From Blautia faecicola (GTDB lineage: Bacteria > Bacillota > Clostridia > Lachnospirales > Lachnospiraceae): a DNA stretch of 64,000 bases. This document shows, piece after piece, positions 44,994 through 53,606 of the stretch; the first letter of the stretch is position 1, and every line of letters starts with the position of its first letter. The stretch spans positions 1,879,501 to 1,943,500 of the forward strand of contig NZ_SDKC01000001.1 in the NCBI RefSeq assembly GCF_004123145.1. Direction: 5' to 3'. The notes beneath the pieces are model-generated. The model was not told the DNA's origin. It saw only the letters and a list, made by a program, of their open reading frames with translations, and ran no database searches. Made by a program: the position numbers and the translations under genes.

Positions 44994-45776
44994 TTATTTT
45001 CTAACAATCACAACCTGAGACGCATTCGCATAAGTATCCGTAAAATCAACACTCTCTTTTCTCTCATCTGTCACAGTCATACCAGCCGCACCAAATTCAG
45101 CCTTACCACTGGAAACTGCTGCCAGGATGGATTCGAATGCCATATCGTCAATCTTCAGATCATAACCCATCTTGTCGCAGATTGCTTTCGCCATATCTGC
45201 ATCGATTCCTACGATATTATCTCCTTCTTTATACTCCCAAGGCTCGAACTCTGCGTTGGTAGCCATGGTCAGAGTACCGTTGGTATACTCGGTTCCTTCC
45301 GGAGTCTCGTACTGGTAGCTTCCCTGGTCATCACCGATGTAGTTTGCCATGATCTTATCCAGAGTTCCATCCTCTTTCAGTTCCTTGATGGCCGCATTCA
45401 TTTTCTCTGTCAGTTCTGTATTTCCTTTTTTCAGACAGATCGCATATTCTTCCGGTTCCCAGATATTTTCTACGATCTTCAGATCATCGTTGGCATCTAC
45501 GAACTTCTGAGCCGGCAGAGAGTCGATCACAACCGCATCGATCTTACCGGTCTTCAGAGCCTGGATGGCATCCGCACCTTTGTTATAACGTTTCATCTGA
45601 GAATCACTTGCTACTGCATCGCTGGCATTGCTGTCTCCGATAGTACCGGTCTGCACACCGATGGTCAGATCTTTCAGATCATCTACGCTGGATACCTCTA
45701 CCTGTTTTTTGCTGCCGCATCCGAACATGGATACTGCCATAATACCTGTCAGTGCAAATACAACTGCCTTTTTCAT
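44994..45776 (-). CDS. Amino-acid ABC transporter substrate-binding lipoprotein
   Basis: A 260-residue periplasmic-binding-protein-like lipoprotein of family 3. The signal peptide MKKAVVFALTGIMAVSMFGC ends in a lipobox, with Cys20 as the lipidated residue. Solute-binding landmarks are LKDLTIGVQTGTIGD, IDAVVIDSLPA and DGTLDKIMANYIG. An oddity is the order: the usual first lobe (NAEFEPWEYKEGDNIVGIDADMAKAICDKMG) comes near residue 175, after the second-lobe part, so the domain looks circularly permuted. The start follows GGAGGATAAGAGT. First gene of the transporter operon. Confidence 0.9.
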   Translation of the reverse strand: MKKAVVFALTGIMAVSMFGCGSKKQVEVSSVDDLKDLTIGVQTGTIGDSNASDAVASDSQMKRYNKGADAIQALKTGKIDAVVIDSLPAQKFVDANDDLKIVENIWEPEEYAICLKKGNTELTEKMNAAIKELKEDGTLDKIMANYIGDDQGSYQYETPEGTEYTNGTLTMATNAEFEPWEYKEGDNIVGIDADMAKAICDKMGYDLKIDDMAFESILAAVSSGKAEFGAAGMTVTDERKESVDFTDTYANASQVVIVRK

Positions 45777-45896
45777 ACTCTTATCCTCCTGTTATTCTTG
45801 TGTACTCACGAATCTGCATATAGTTTTCCGTCTGATTCATCCTTCTGCATATCTATACAGAGTGAGTGCATTTTTATACTAATTAAAATCTTCTTT

Positions 45897-45924
45897 ATTA
45901 TAACAGCTTTTTATTTTTTTGCAA
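45897..45924 (-). promoter_or_regulatory. Promoter of the amino-acid transporter operon
   Basis: On the minus strand TTGCAA (45919-45924), 16-bp A-rich spacer, TATAAT (45897-45902). The leader is about 110 bases and shows no recognised riboswitch. Confidence 0.65.
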
Positions 45925-45966
45925 CCGGGAATTTCTGCCTGTAAGATTCTTTTTCCTTTTGTCTTG

Positions 45967-46869
45967 CTATGAGAATCTTTCTTTTATCAGCCGGTCACCG
46001 TTTCGGATCCGCTTTTCCCAGTCCGGGAAGTCTTCTTCCAGAATCTCCCGGAAAGCCCGGTATTCATCAAGAAGTCCCTGACCGTGGAGGACACGATAGG
46101 CTCCGGCATCACTTCCGAGAGCAAGTTTTGCTCCGAGCTGATACCCGCGGAGTAATGCTTTTTTCTGTCCTTCCCAGATATTTTTCACTACTTGTTCCGG
46201 AAACCGTCCGTCTCCGAGAAGATTTTTTACTGTTACTATCGTAGGTACCCAGACAGCATCGGAAGCAGCAAGTGCCCGAAGCGCATCCTCATCACAGAAA
46301 TTTCCATGTTCGATGCTGTCCACACCTGCAAGAGCTGCTGCCCGAACTGCCTGACTGCCGTTTGTATGTGCCATAACGGGGAAACCTTCTTCATGGGCAA
46401 TATGGATCAGTTCGCGGATCTCACTGTCGGCAAGTGAGGGTTCCGTCAGACCTCCATGCGTAAAGTCCATGATCCCGGAGATCATAATTTTCACGAAATG
46501 GCCTCCCTGCCTGCGCAGCTCCCGGATCAATTCGCAGTATTCCTGCATGGTTTCATAACTTCTTCCCACGATGCCTCCGTAGTGCCCCTTTTTGTGAATG
46601 GCAAAGATCGGTGTCCGGTAGGTGATCCCATAGGCAGGTGCCAGTTCCATCGTCCGTTTTGATGTTCCGTAGATATCCCCGCCTTCCCGCAGCCAGGTGA
46701 TTCCGCGCTTCCGGTATTCCGCAAGATGCGCGTGGATCACCCGGTCGCAGACGCCATTTTTCTGGTCGGCTACGGCTTTTTTATAGTCTGTGCCGTTCAT
46801 AAAAATGTGCATGTGGGCTTCGCCGTATGGGAATTGGTTGATTGCTTTTCTTTGTAGCTGTTGTTTCAT
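45967..46869 (-). CDS. Amidohydrolase family protein
   Basis: A 300-residue metal-dependent hydrolase. Metal ligands of the TIM-barrel amidohydrolase fold are visible: HMH near the N-terminus (GEAHMHIFMNG), a mid-chain Lys/His region (FVKIMISGIM), HTNGSQ and EHGN for the later histidines, and LGSDAGAYRVLH for the final Asp. No signal peptide. The ATG at 46869 is the most likely start although its ribosome site is weak; the frame is open to 46908. The substrate (imidazolone-, dipeptide- or lactone-type) is not readable. It is expressed apart from the transporter downstream, which has its own promoter. Confidence 0.8.
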   Translation of the reverse strand: MKQQLQRKAINQFPYGEAHMHIFMNGTDYKKAVADQKNGVCDRVIHAHLAEYRKRGITWLREGGDIYGTSKRTMELAPAYGITYRTPIFAIHKKGHYGGIVGRSYETMQEYCELIRELRRQGGHFVKIMISGIMDFTHGGLTEPSLADSEIRELIHIAHEEGFPVMAHTNGSQAVRAAALAGVDSIEHGNFCDEDALRALAASDAVWVPTIVTVKNLLGDGRFPEQVVKNIWEGQKKALLRGYQLGAKLALGSDAGAYRVLHGQGLLDEYRAFREILEEDFPDWEKRIRNGDRLIKERFS

Positions 46870-46998
46870 ATTCTTTATCGCCTGTCCCTCACTATCGTTA
46901 CTGTTCACTCCGTTCTCAGCAACCTCATTATCTTCTATTTCAATCTTTCACATATAAAACACTTGAATTCTTTGATATAAAGTGATAGTATTTAATTA

Positions 46999-47043
46999 AA
47001 TCAAAACTGATCCATTGGATCAATTATTGATTTGCAATGTAAC
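46999..47043 (-). repeat. Terminator-associated repeat family R2, copy 3
   Basis: On the minus strand TTGCAAATCAATAATTGATC then CAATGGATCAGTTTTGATT. It follows the hairpin AGCATCCACCATTGGAGTGG at 47048-47072 and its T-rich tail. See 5745-5787. Confidence 0.75.
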
Positions 47044-47047
47044 AGAA

Positions 47048-47072
47048 AGCACCCACTCCAATGGTGGATGCT
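47048..47072 (-). terminator. Terminator of the toxin mRNA
   Basis: AGCACCCACT (47048-47057) pairs with GGTGGATGCT (47063-47072) with one mismatch. On the minus strand TTCTGTT follows. It lies 70 bp beyond the toxin stop. Confidence 0.6.
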
Positions 47073-47141
47073 CCGAGTTTAGGCTTTAACTTATGTCCTT
47101 AAGGATGCGGCCTATCCTGTGGGCTGACAGGATAGGCTTTT

Positions 47142-47258
47142 TTATTTTCGCTTCTTTCTCTTATCGAAAAAGGTAAGCAACGCTACGAACATGTTACCAA
47201 GAGATATCAATAATGCCAATATCCCAAGAACAATCGAATGAATTTCATAAGCTGTCAT
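47142..47258 (-). CDS. Holin-like type I toxin small protein
   Basis: A 38-residue peptide: MTAYEIHSIVLGILALLISL, then GNMFVALLTFFDKRKKRK. It is one membrane helix with a short polar N-terminus and a basic tail. This matches the putative holin-like toxin family (TxpA/Hol_Tox type), which depolarises the membrane when over-expressed. The start follows AAGGGAGGTGGCGCG. The leader has GCCTCCC and ACCTC segments that could mask the ribosome site. A convergent antisense unit overlaps its 3' end. Toxicity is by family only. Confidence 0.8.
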   Translation of the reverse strand: MTAYEIHSIVLGILALLISLGNMFVALLTFFDKRKKRK

Positions 47259-47349
47259 CGCGCCACCTCCCTTCTTATGTATTCCGTCAAACGGTACCAT
47301 AACCTCGGGAGGCTACCTCACCCTGTCATGGGTGCTTTTCTTGCATAAT

Positions 47350-47379
47350 ATTTTATCACACATATGGTATTTTATACAA
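47350..47379 (-). promoter_or_regulatory. Promoter of the toxin gene
   Basis: On the minus strand TTGTAT (47374-47379), 18-bp spacer, TAAAAT (47350-47355). The leader of about 85 bases is rich in inverted repeats (AGCACCCATGACAGGGTG and GAGGTAGCCTC). Confidence 0.5.
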
Positions 47380-47407
47380 GCACATTTCTGTTTTTTTCTG
47401 TTATCGT

Positions 47408-48049
47408 CTAATCTCTCCGATCATCGATCATATACAGTAACGCATTGCAGATGCACGCTGCGATATTGCTTCCGCCTTTTCTTCCCCGTGCCACGATATA
47501 TGGGACATCCGCTTTCATGATCAGTTCTTTGGACTGTACCACGTTGACGAATCCTACCGGGACACCGATGATGAGTGCCGGATTCAGTTTTCCCTCTTCG
47601 ATCAGTTCGTAGAGACGTACTAGAGCAGTCGGAGCGTTACCGATCGCAAAGATCAGTGGTTTGTCCAGCTGTGCTGCCTTATCCATACTTGCAGTGGCTC
47701 TTGTGGTTCCGTTTGCCTTCGCTGTGGCTGCCACATCCTCATCGGACATGAAGCAGTAAACCTCTCCGCCGTAACGGGCGAGGGCACGTTTGTTGATGCC
47801 GGATCTGCCCATCTGGGTATCCGTAACGATACAGGCACCCTGGCGAATCGCATCCATGGCTTTTGCCACGACATTGTCAGAAAAACACAGACTGTCCGCA
47901 TATTCAAAGTCTGCACTTGTATGGATACAGCGTTTGATGATCAGTTCTTTGTCCGGGTCCAGTTTCCGGTCGCCCAGTTCTTCCGTGATGATCTCAAAGC
48001 TTCTGCGTTCAATATCTCTTGGTTTTACATTTTCCAGTTCTATTTTCAT
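47408..48049 (-). CDS. cbiC: Precorrin-8X / cobalt-precorrin-8 methylmutase
   Basis: A 213-residue enzyme that moves a methyl group from C11 to C12, making (hydrogeno)cobyrinate. The catalytic His is in IKRCIHTSADFEYADSLCF. TDTQMGRSGINKRAL, FAIGNAPTALVRLYELI and GVPVGFVNVVQSKE are the family blocks. It is the last gene of the cobalamin operon, 3 bp after cbiP, and is oddly placed for an early-middle step. No terminator is obvious in the 140 bp to the toxin promoter. Confidence 0.94.
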   Translation of the reverse strand: MKIELENVKPRDIERRSFEIITEELGDRKLDPDKELIIKRCIHTSADFEYADSLCFSDNVVAKAMDAIRQGACIVTDTQMGRSGINKRALARYGGEVYCFMSDEDVAATAKANGTTRATASMDKAAQLDKPLIFAIGNAPTALVRLYELIEEGKLNPALIIGVPVGFVNVVQSKELIMKADVPYIVARGRKGGSNIAACICNALLYMIDDRRD

Positions 48050-48052
48050 AAC

Positions 48053-49564
48053 TTATACCCCTGCTTCCAGAATCTCATATATTGCTTTCATATCCAGATG
48101 TTCCCGCAGCGCTGCTGCCAGAATATCGTACTGTGTCTCCTTGAATGTCTGAAAATCCACACCTTTCATCTCTGAGGTATCAATTCCCTTCTTTTTCCCC
48201 AGTGCCCGGATCACAGCCTCCGCCACACCTTCTTTGTCAAATACACCGTGAACATAGGTGCCATAGACACGGGAAGTATACGCACCATCCTGTTTTTCCT
48301 CTGTGGTCTTTGCATGATCCCGGATCGTTGTCAGCGGGGATGCCCCTTTATGCAAAGTCGTCACACCCATATGAATCTCATACCCTTCCAGCTCCACGCC
48401 GGAAAGCTGGGAAAGTTCGCCCTCTACCTGTCCGAATGTACCGCTGACTCTGGTTCTGGTCTTTCCGTCTGCAAATACGGTATCCATCGGAAGCAGTCCC
48501 ATACCTTTCATGGTTCCACCCGCTTCCACGCCATCCGGATCGGAAAGGGTTTCCCCTAACATCTGATAGCCGCCACAGACACCGAAAATCACGGTTCCGG
48601 CTGCTGCCAGTTTGAGGACTGCCGCTTCCATTCCGCTCTCCCGCATCCACTGCAGGTCTCCCATAGTATTTTTTGTTCCCGGGAGAATCACCATATCCGG
48701 ATGCTTCAGTTCATGGATATGCTTTACATATCGAAGAGACACACCCGGAATATTTTCAAATGGATTAAAATCTGTAAAGTTAGAGATCCGTGGAACCCGG
48801 ATCACCGCGATATCGATCTGTCCCACCTCCTGCTGACTGTCAAACCGCTCCGTCAGACTGTCTTCGTCTTCCACCTCGATCTGCAGGTACGGTGCCACAC
48901 CAACTACCGGGATGCCGCTTCGTTCTTCCAGCATCTCCACACCGGGATCAAGAATGGTTTTGTCCCCTCGAAATTTGTTGATGATCAGACCCTTTACCAT
49001 CTCTTTTTCATCGTCTTCCAAAAGCATTACCGTACCGATCAGCTGGGCAAATACGCCGCCGCGATCGATATCTCCAACCAAAAGCACCGGGGCTTTTGCA
49101 AGCTTTGCCATACCCATATTGACGATATCATCCTGCTTTAAGTTGATCTCCGCCGGACTTCCTGCGCCCTCGATCACGATGATATCATTTTCCGCCGCCA
49201 GAGTATCATACGCTTTCATAATATCCGGGATCAGTTTCTTTTTGTAGGCAAAATAATCGCGTGCGCTCATATTTCCAAGAACTTCGCCGTTTACGATCAC
49301 CTGGCTGCCTACATCATTAGTCGGTTTTAACAGGATCGGATTCATCAGAACGGAAGGCTTGATGCCTGCCGCTTCCGCCTGCATGACCTGTGCTCGTCCC
49401 ATCTCGAGTCCTTCTTCGGTGATAAAGGAATTCAGTGCCATATTCTGTGATTTAAACGGTGCTACCCGATAACCATCCTGTTTAAAGATCCGGCACAGTC
49501 CGGCTGCCAGCAGGCTTTTTCCCGCATTTGACATGGTTCCCTGTATCATAATTGCTTTTGCCAT
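48053..49564 (-). CDS. cbiP: Cobyric acid synthase
   Basis: A 503-residue amidotransferase that amidates side chains b, d, e and g of adenosylcobyrinate a,c-diamide. The N-terminal ATP-binding domain ([20 protein letters not shown]) is dethiobiotin-synthetase-like. The C-terminal class I glutaminase domain has [12 protein letters not shown] with the nucleophile Cys and YVHGVFD with the His. The start follows GTGAGGAGATGAATC at the end of cobD (3-bp gap). Also called cobQ. Confidence 0.95.
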   Translation of the reverse strand: MAKAIMIQGTMSNAGKSLLAAGLCRIFKQDGYRVAPFKSQNMALNSFITEEGLEMGRAQVMQAEAAGIKPSVLMNPILLKPTNDVGSQVIVNGEVLGNMSARDYFAYKKKLIPDIMKAYDTLAAENDIIVIEGAGSPAEINLKQDDIVNMGMAKLAKAPVLLVGDIDRGGVFAQLIGTVMLLEDDEKEMVKGLIINKFRGDKTILDPGVEMLEERSGIPVVGVAPYLQIEVEDEDSLTERFDSQQEVGQIDIAVIRVPRISNFTDFNPFENIPGVSLRYVKHIHELKHPDMVILPGTKNTMGDLQWMRESGMEAAVLKLAAAGTVIFGVCGGYQMLGETLSDPDGVEAGGTMKGMGLLPMDTVFADGKTRTRVSGTFGQVEGELSQLSGVELEGYEIHMGVTTLHKGASPLTTIRDHAKTTEEKQDGAYTSRVYGTYVHGVFDKEGVAEAVIRALGKKKGIDTSEMKGVDFQTFKETQYDILAAALREHLDMKAIYEILEAGV

Positions 49565-49567
49565 GAT

Positions 49568-50611
49568 TCATCTCCTCACTTTCCGAATCTTCCGTAATAA
49601 CTGTTCGTTTTCGTTATGCAGCTTCACCGCGATCCGATAACATCCTTTCCAGAGGCCCGGATAGTTGCTGCAGTCCCGGATCATCACGCCTTCTTCCAGA
49701 AGTTTTTCATACAGATCCGGCTCTCCCTCAAAGAACACATAATTTGCCTGGGAGTCCAGCACCGGATATCCACACGCTTTCAGCCCGTCTTTCAGAAATG
49801 CCTGTTCCTGAAAGATCAGTTCTCTTGCTTTTTCTACATACGCGGTTTCTTTTAACGCCGCAACCCCCGCTTCCTGCGCCGGCATCGACACATTCCACGG
49901 CTGCAGCTGTTGTTCCATTTTCTCCATCAGTGTTTCACTCGATGTGATTCCGTATCCCAGTCTTAAGCCCGCCATCGCGTATCGTTTGGTAAATGCTTTC
50001 AGAAGAAACAGATATTGTTTTCCTTCCAGTTCACCCTTTAGCGTATGCACTTCCGGTTCCGAAACGAAATCCAGGAAACACTCATCCACTACCAGATAAA
50101 TATTTTTCTCTTCACAGATCGTTACAATCTCCCGCAGAAGCTTCGGATTTATCAGTATTCCCGTTGGATTGTTGGGATTGCATAAGAATACCATCTGCAA
50201 GTCTTCTTTTTGCAGTTTCTCCAGAATCGTACGCTGTAAGGTAAATCCATCCTCTTTTTTCAGAATTTCCCTGTCCACCTCACATCCAACGGCTTCCAGT
50301 GCCTGGGCATATTCCGCAAAAGTCGGTGCCATGACCAGCGCCCGTTTCGGTTTTACTGCCTGCACCAGTGCAAAGATCAGTTCCGCCGCCCCGTTTCCAC
50401 AGATCAGCCATTCCACCGGAACCTGTTCGTATGCAGCCAGTGCCTGTTTCAGTTTTTCCTGACAGGCATCCGGGTAATGACAGATCCATTCCATGCTGTC
50501 TTTTGCCGCCTGAACGACCGCGGACGGTGTTCCCAGCGGATTGATATTTGCTGAAAAATCCAGCACATCCGGGTGGCGGTAGATGTCTCCGCCGTGTATG
50601 TATTCTTTCAT
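49568..50611 (-). CDS. cobD: Threonine-phosphate decarboxylase, CobD-type
   Basis: A 347-residue PLP aminotransferase-fold enzyme that makes (R)-1-aminopropan-2-ol phosphate, the linker of the nucleotide loop. The start HGGDIYRHPDVLDFSANINP is typical of CobD. NPNNPTGILI and DECFLDF are fold-type I blocks. The PLP lysine lies in LKAFTKRYAMAGLRLGYG. It stands between cbiB, whose substrate it makes, and cbiP. Confidence 0.93.
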   Translation of the reverse strand: MKEYIHGGDIYRHPDVLDFSANINPLGTPSAVVQAAKDSMEWICHYPDACQEKLKQALAAYEQVPVEWLICGNGAAELIFALVQAVKPKRALVMAPTFAEYAQALEAVGCEVDREILKKEDGFTLQRTILEKLQKEDLQMVFLCNPNNPTGILINPKLLREIVTICEEKNIYLVVDECFLDFVSEPEVHTLKGELEGKQYLFLLKAFTKRYAMAGLRLGYGITSSETLMEKMEQQLQPWNVSMPAQEAGVAALKETAYVEKARELIFQEQAFLKDGLKACGYPVLDSQANYVFFEGEPDLYEKLLEEGVMIRDCSNYPGLWKGCYRIAVKLHNENEQLLRKIRKVRR

Positions 50612-50641
50612 GAGTCCGTTGCTTCTCCTTTTATTATAATT

Positions 50642-51610
50642 TTAAATAAACAGACAGACCAGAACACGCACCAGTCCAAATACGACCAGTGACAGTACTG
50701 TTCCTGCATACATCAGTTTATGTGATCTTAAGATATCCTCCATTTCCACTTTCCGGATCGAATCGCCGATAAATGGTTTTTTATGCAGTTCTCCAAAATA
50801 CCATGCATCTCCTGCCAGCTGGATATCCAGTGCGCCCGCCATCACTGCTTCTGTCTGTGCAGAGTTCGGACTGGCATGTTTTCTACGGTCGCGGAGATAG
50901 ATTTTCTTTGCATTTTTTCCATCCATACCGATCAACCAGGCTCCCGCGATCATCAGCCAGGCGGAAAGTCTTGCCGGGATATAATTTAACACATCGTCCA
51001 GTTTTGCCGCCGCCGTTCCGAAATACTGGTATTTGTCATTCACATAGCCTACCATGGAATCCATGGTATTCACGCTTTTATAAGCAAATCCAAGCACTGC
51101 GCCGCCGATCATCATATAAAAAAGCGGGGCAATGATACCGTCGGATGTATTTTCCGCAACGGTCTCAACTGCTGCCTTGGTTACACCTTCCTCGGTCAGA
51201 TTCTGCGTGTCGCGTCCTACGATCATCGATACCGCGTAACGGCTCTTCTCGATATCTCCGGTTTGCAGCGCATCGTAGACTTTTTTGCTCTCATCACGAA
51301 GGGATCTTGCGGCAAGCAGCTGGTAGCACATAAAGCTTTCCAGTGCCACACCCAGCCAGGTACGGAATCCATACGCCAGATGCAAGATCAGCCACGGAAC
51401 AAAAGACGAAGCCGCCACGATTCCCACCACCAGGAATCCTCCGGCGATCCGCTCTCCTGTTTTTGTTTTCGGAAATATGTTCCGCAGGATTTTTTCTAAA
51501 AATGTGATTCCCTTTCCGATGATACGCACCGGATGATACAGCCATCTGGGATCCCCAAAACACAGATCCAGCAAAAATCCCAGTACTACTGCCAGTAATG
51601 TCCATCTCAT
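50642..51610 (-). CDS. cbiB: Adenosylcobinamide-phosphate synthase CbiB
   Basis: A 322-residue membrane enzyme that joins aminopropanol phosphate to adenosylcobyric acid. Family blocks: LLDLCFGDPRWLYHPVRIIG at the N-terminus, SMIVGRDTQNLTEEGVTKAAVETVAENTSDG cut here in its known form around 130-160, and NTMDSMVGYVNDKYQYFG. The C-terminal helix is hydrophobic. About five membrane segments. The start follows GAAAGAGGAAGAAAAG, downstream of a 168-bp spacer that holds a stem-loop (51689-51734). Confidence 0.93.
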   Translation of the reverse strand: MRWTLLAVVLGFLLDLCFGDPRWLYHPVRIIGKGITFLEKILRNIFPKTKTGERIAGGFLVVGIVAASSFVPWLILHLAYGFRTWLGVALESFMCYQLLAARSLRDESKKVYDALQTGDIEKSRYAVSMIVGRDTQNLTEEGVTKAAVETVAENTSDGIIAPLFYMMIGGAVLGFAYKSVNTMDSMVGYVNDKYQYFGTAAAKLDDVLNYIPARLSAWLMIAGAWLIGMDGKNAKKIYLRDRRKHASPNSAQTEAVMAGALDIQLAGDAWYFGELHKKPFIGDSIRKVEMEDILRSHKLMYAGTVLSLVVFGLVRVLVCLFI

Positions 51611-51688
51611 CTTTTCTTCCTCTTTCTGTAACCGCCTGCTTTTTTGCAGTTGCGTGTTTTCTTTTTTCTTCCATTATGTTTATGTTCT

Positions 51689-51734
51689 CATATTTTCGCC
51701 TCGTTTTCTCGAGTCATTCGCATACGAAAATATG
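51689..51734. repeat. Stem-loop in the cobC-cbiB spacer
   Basis: CATATTTTCG (51689-51698) is mirrored by CGAAAATATG (51725-51734), with a smaller CTCGTTTTCTCGAG hairpin in the loop. It is the largest gap inside the cobalamin operon. It may adjust expression of the distal genes; no U-run follows. Confidence 0.5.
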
Positions 51735-51778
51735 TGTTTGTTCGAATTTATTATGTTTGTACTATGTATCATTGCCTA

Positions 51779-52396
51779 CTACTGTTTTTCTTTTTCTGTC
51801 AGTTGGATCGCCGTTATTACACGTAGCACTGGGTTTTCTCCCGCTCCTTCCATCCATTCCAGATTTACTTCCGCCTCATATCCGCATCCGTTACCTACAT
51901 GCCATTCATAAAATTCTTTTTTTGTTTCCGCAAACCGTTCCAGCACCGCCATGATGATCCCGCCATGTACTACGAACGCTGCTGATTCTGCTCTATCTTC
52001 TGCACAGATCTTCAGTCCTTCCAGAAATCCCTGACATGCTCTGTCGCGGAATTCCTGCGGATCTTCTCCTCCCGGAAATGGCAGCGTTGCGTTGCTGTCC
52101 ACCCACGCCTGATACTCGGCATCACCGGTCATTTCTTTCCAGTTTTTGTTTTCGAATCTTCCGAAATCACATTCTCTGAGATTCTGAATCACCTGCTGTT
52201 CCTGTCTAGGATAGATACACGCGGCTGTCTGACGGCAGCGAAGCAGGGGACTTACAAAAAGTTTTTCTGCATTCGGATAGTTCTGTGTTTTCAGTCGTTC
52301 CTGATCTTCTTCCAGAACGGGTTCATCGGTGATCCCGATATATCGCTGCAGTTGATTCCCGGGTGTTTTTCCATGCCGGATCAGATATATTTTCAT
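51779..52396 (-). CDS. cobC: Histidine phosphatase, probable alpha-ribazole phosphatase
   Basis: A 205-residue phosphoglycerate-mutase-like phosphatase: RHG in MKIYLIRHGKTPGN, SPLLRCRQTAACIYP, and the second His in AFVVHGGIIMAVLERF. Its place between the nucleotide-loop genes suggests it removes the phosphate from alpha-ribazole-5'-phosphate or adenosylcobalamin-5'-phosphate (CobC role). I start at 52396 with AAGGAGAAAAACAG upstream. The assignment rests on context. Confidence 0.82.
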   Translation of the reverse strand: MKIYLIRHGKTPGNQLQRYIGITDEPVLEEDQERLKTQNYPNAEKLFVSPLLRCRQTAACIYPRQEQQVIQNLRECDFGRFENKNWKEMTGDAEYQAWVDSNATLPFPGGEDPQEFRDRACQGFLEGLKICAEDRAESAAFVVHGGIIMAVLERFAETKKEFYEWHVGNGCGYEAEVNLEWMEGAGENPVLRVITAIQLTEKEKQ

Positions 52397-52413
52397 CTGT
52401 TTTTCTCCTTTTC

Positions 52414-52794
52414 TCACTTGATCCGCGTTCCAAGCCCACAGCATACACGGGTTACCTGATCCGCATAAGCCGCCAGTTTCGTACAGACACGACCACAGGC
52501 TTCTCTCCATTCCCGTTCTTTCGCTTCCATCGGGACGATTCCGTAGCCTACCTCATTCGTTACGATGAGCAGATTGGGGTTTTCTTTCCATATTGTTTCT
52601 GCGAGATCCTGGACGGATCTTCCTTCGTCGAGTTCTCTGCGGATGAAGGAGTGGAAATGATGGACTGCTTTTGCTGTTTTCAGATCTTCTATCGTGCAGG
52701 TCTGGCCGTCTTTCCAGTCGGGATTGGTCAGGTTGTATGTTTTCGATGCGTAAGATTGTTTGCCCTGATAAGCACCGCCGATTACTAATTTCAT
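52414..52794 (-). CDS. Short CobU-like protein (second copy)
   Basis: A 126-residue relative of CobU. It keeps the first strand and P-loop region (MKLVIGGAYQGKQSYA) and the last third, LLIVTNEVGYGIVPM followed by GRVCTKLAAYADQVTRV. It lacks the middle third with the guanylylated His, and the Ser/Thr after GK in the P-loop is Gln. The full-length CobU is encoded at 53587-54138. This one may be a pseudo-enzyme, a regulatory subunit or a specialised kinase. The start follows AAAAGGAGAACCAACA. Confidence 0.8.
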   Translation of the reverse strand: MKLVIGGAYQGKQSYASKTYNLTNPDWKDGQTCTIEDLKTAKAVHHFHSFIRRELDEGRSVQDLAETIWKENPNLLIVTNEVGYGIVPMEAKEREWREACGRVCTKLAAYADQVTRVCCGLGTRIK

Positions 52795-52841
52795 TGTTGG
52801 TTCTCCTTTTACTTTACTATACAGTTATTCAATCTCATCTT

Positions 52842-53606
52842 TTAAAACCAGAGCGCACCAAGCACTGCCCCACAAGCCATAAACACCTCACAAAGCGACA
52901 AAAAGCACCCAGCCAGGTCCCCGGTAGTTCCGCCAAAATATTTCATCGCATTCCGATAATAAAGCACATAAACCAGCCCTGCGATCGCATACACCAGAAG
53001 TCCAACCTTCCAGTCCACCAGCAGCATCCCGATCAACAGCACCACCAGATACACACACATCGTAACCTTCACTCTCTGATCCTTCGCTCCGCGTGCCATC
53101 GCTGATACCGATCCCGTCTTCTTCGCTTTCGGGAATGTCACAACCGCCAGTCCGCTTAACGTCCGTGACAGACAAAACGTAAACGGAATCATCGCAAGCG
53201 CCCGTGTACTGATCTGGCTGTATACGCCGTAGTAGAACAGGAAATAAACCACACACGTAATCACCGCAAACGCTCCGGAATTTGAATCTTTCAGGATCTC
53301 CAGCCGGCGATCCCGCTCCTGCCAGGAACTCATCGCGTCTGCCGTATCCAACAGTCCGTCCAGATGAATTCCACCCGTGATCAGCCACGGGATCAATGTC
53401 AGAATCACGGTATAAAAAGCTGCTGAAAGTCCCAGCCGCGCCCCGAATGTTCCCCACAGCCAGGTGACACCGCCGATGGCTACACCTACCCACGGAAAGA
53501 AACACATCGCATACGCCATATTTTCCTCATTCCATTCACACTGCGGCATCGGGATCTTCGAGTACATCGAAAATGCGATCAGAAAACTATGATAAAACTT
53601 CTTCAT
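52842..53606 (-). CDS. cobS: Adenosylcobinamide-GDP ribazoletransferase (cobalamin synthase)
   Basis: A 254-residue membrane enzyme that joins adenosylcobinamide-GDP and alpha-ribazole (phosphate) as the last assembly step. FSMYSKIPMPQCEW near the N-terminus and the acidic active-site motif GGIHLDGLLDTADAMSSW (about 65-82) are conserved. Six or so hydrophobic segments follow. I start at 53606 with GAGGAGAGAAAAA upstream, overlapping the cobU end by 20 bp. Confidence 0.94.
   Translation of the reverse strand: MKKFYHSFLIAFSMYSKIPMPQCEWNEENMAYAMCFFPWVGVAIGGVTWLWGTFGARLGLSAAFYTVILTLIPWLITGGIHLDGLLDTADAMSSWQERDRRLEILKDSNSGAFAVITCVVYFLFYYGVYSQISTRALAMIPFTFCLSRTLSGLAVVTFPKAKKTGSVSAMARGAKDQRVKVTMCVYLVVLLIGMLLVDWKVGLLVYAIAGLVYVLYYRNAMKYFGGTTGDLAGCFLSLCEVFMACGAVLGALWF

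Larger units (their letters stand above)
46963..47146 (+). ncRNA. Putative antisense RNA to the type I toxin gene
   Basis: A plus-strand promoter TTGAAT (46963-46968), 17-bp spacer, TAGTAT (46986-46991) would start an RNA near 46998. An intrinsic terminator GCCTATCCTG-CAGGATAGGC (47110-47137) with T6 would end it at about 47143. The RNA would overlap the 3' end of the convergent toxin mRNA, as in TxpA/RatA-type pairs. It also runs through an R2 repeat copy in antisense. The unit is predicted from signals only. Confidence 0.5.
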
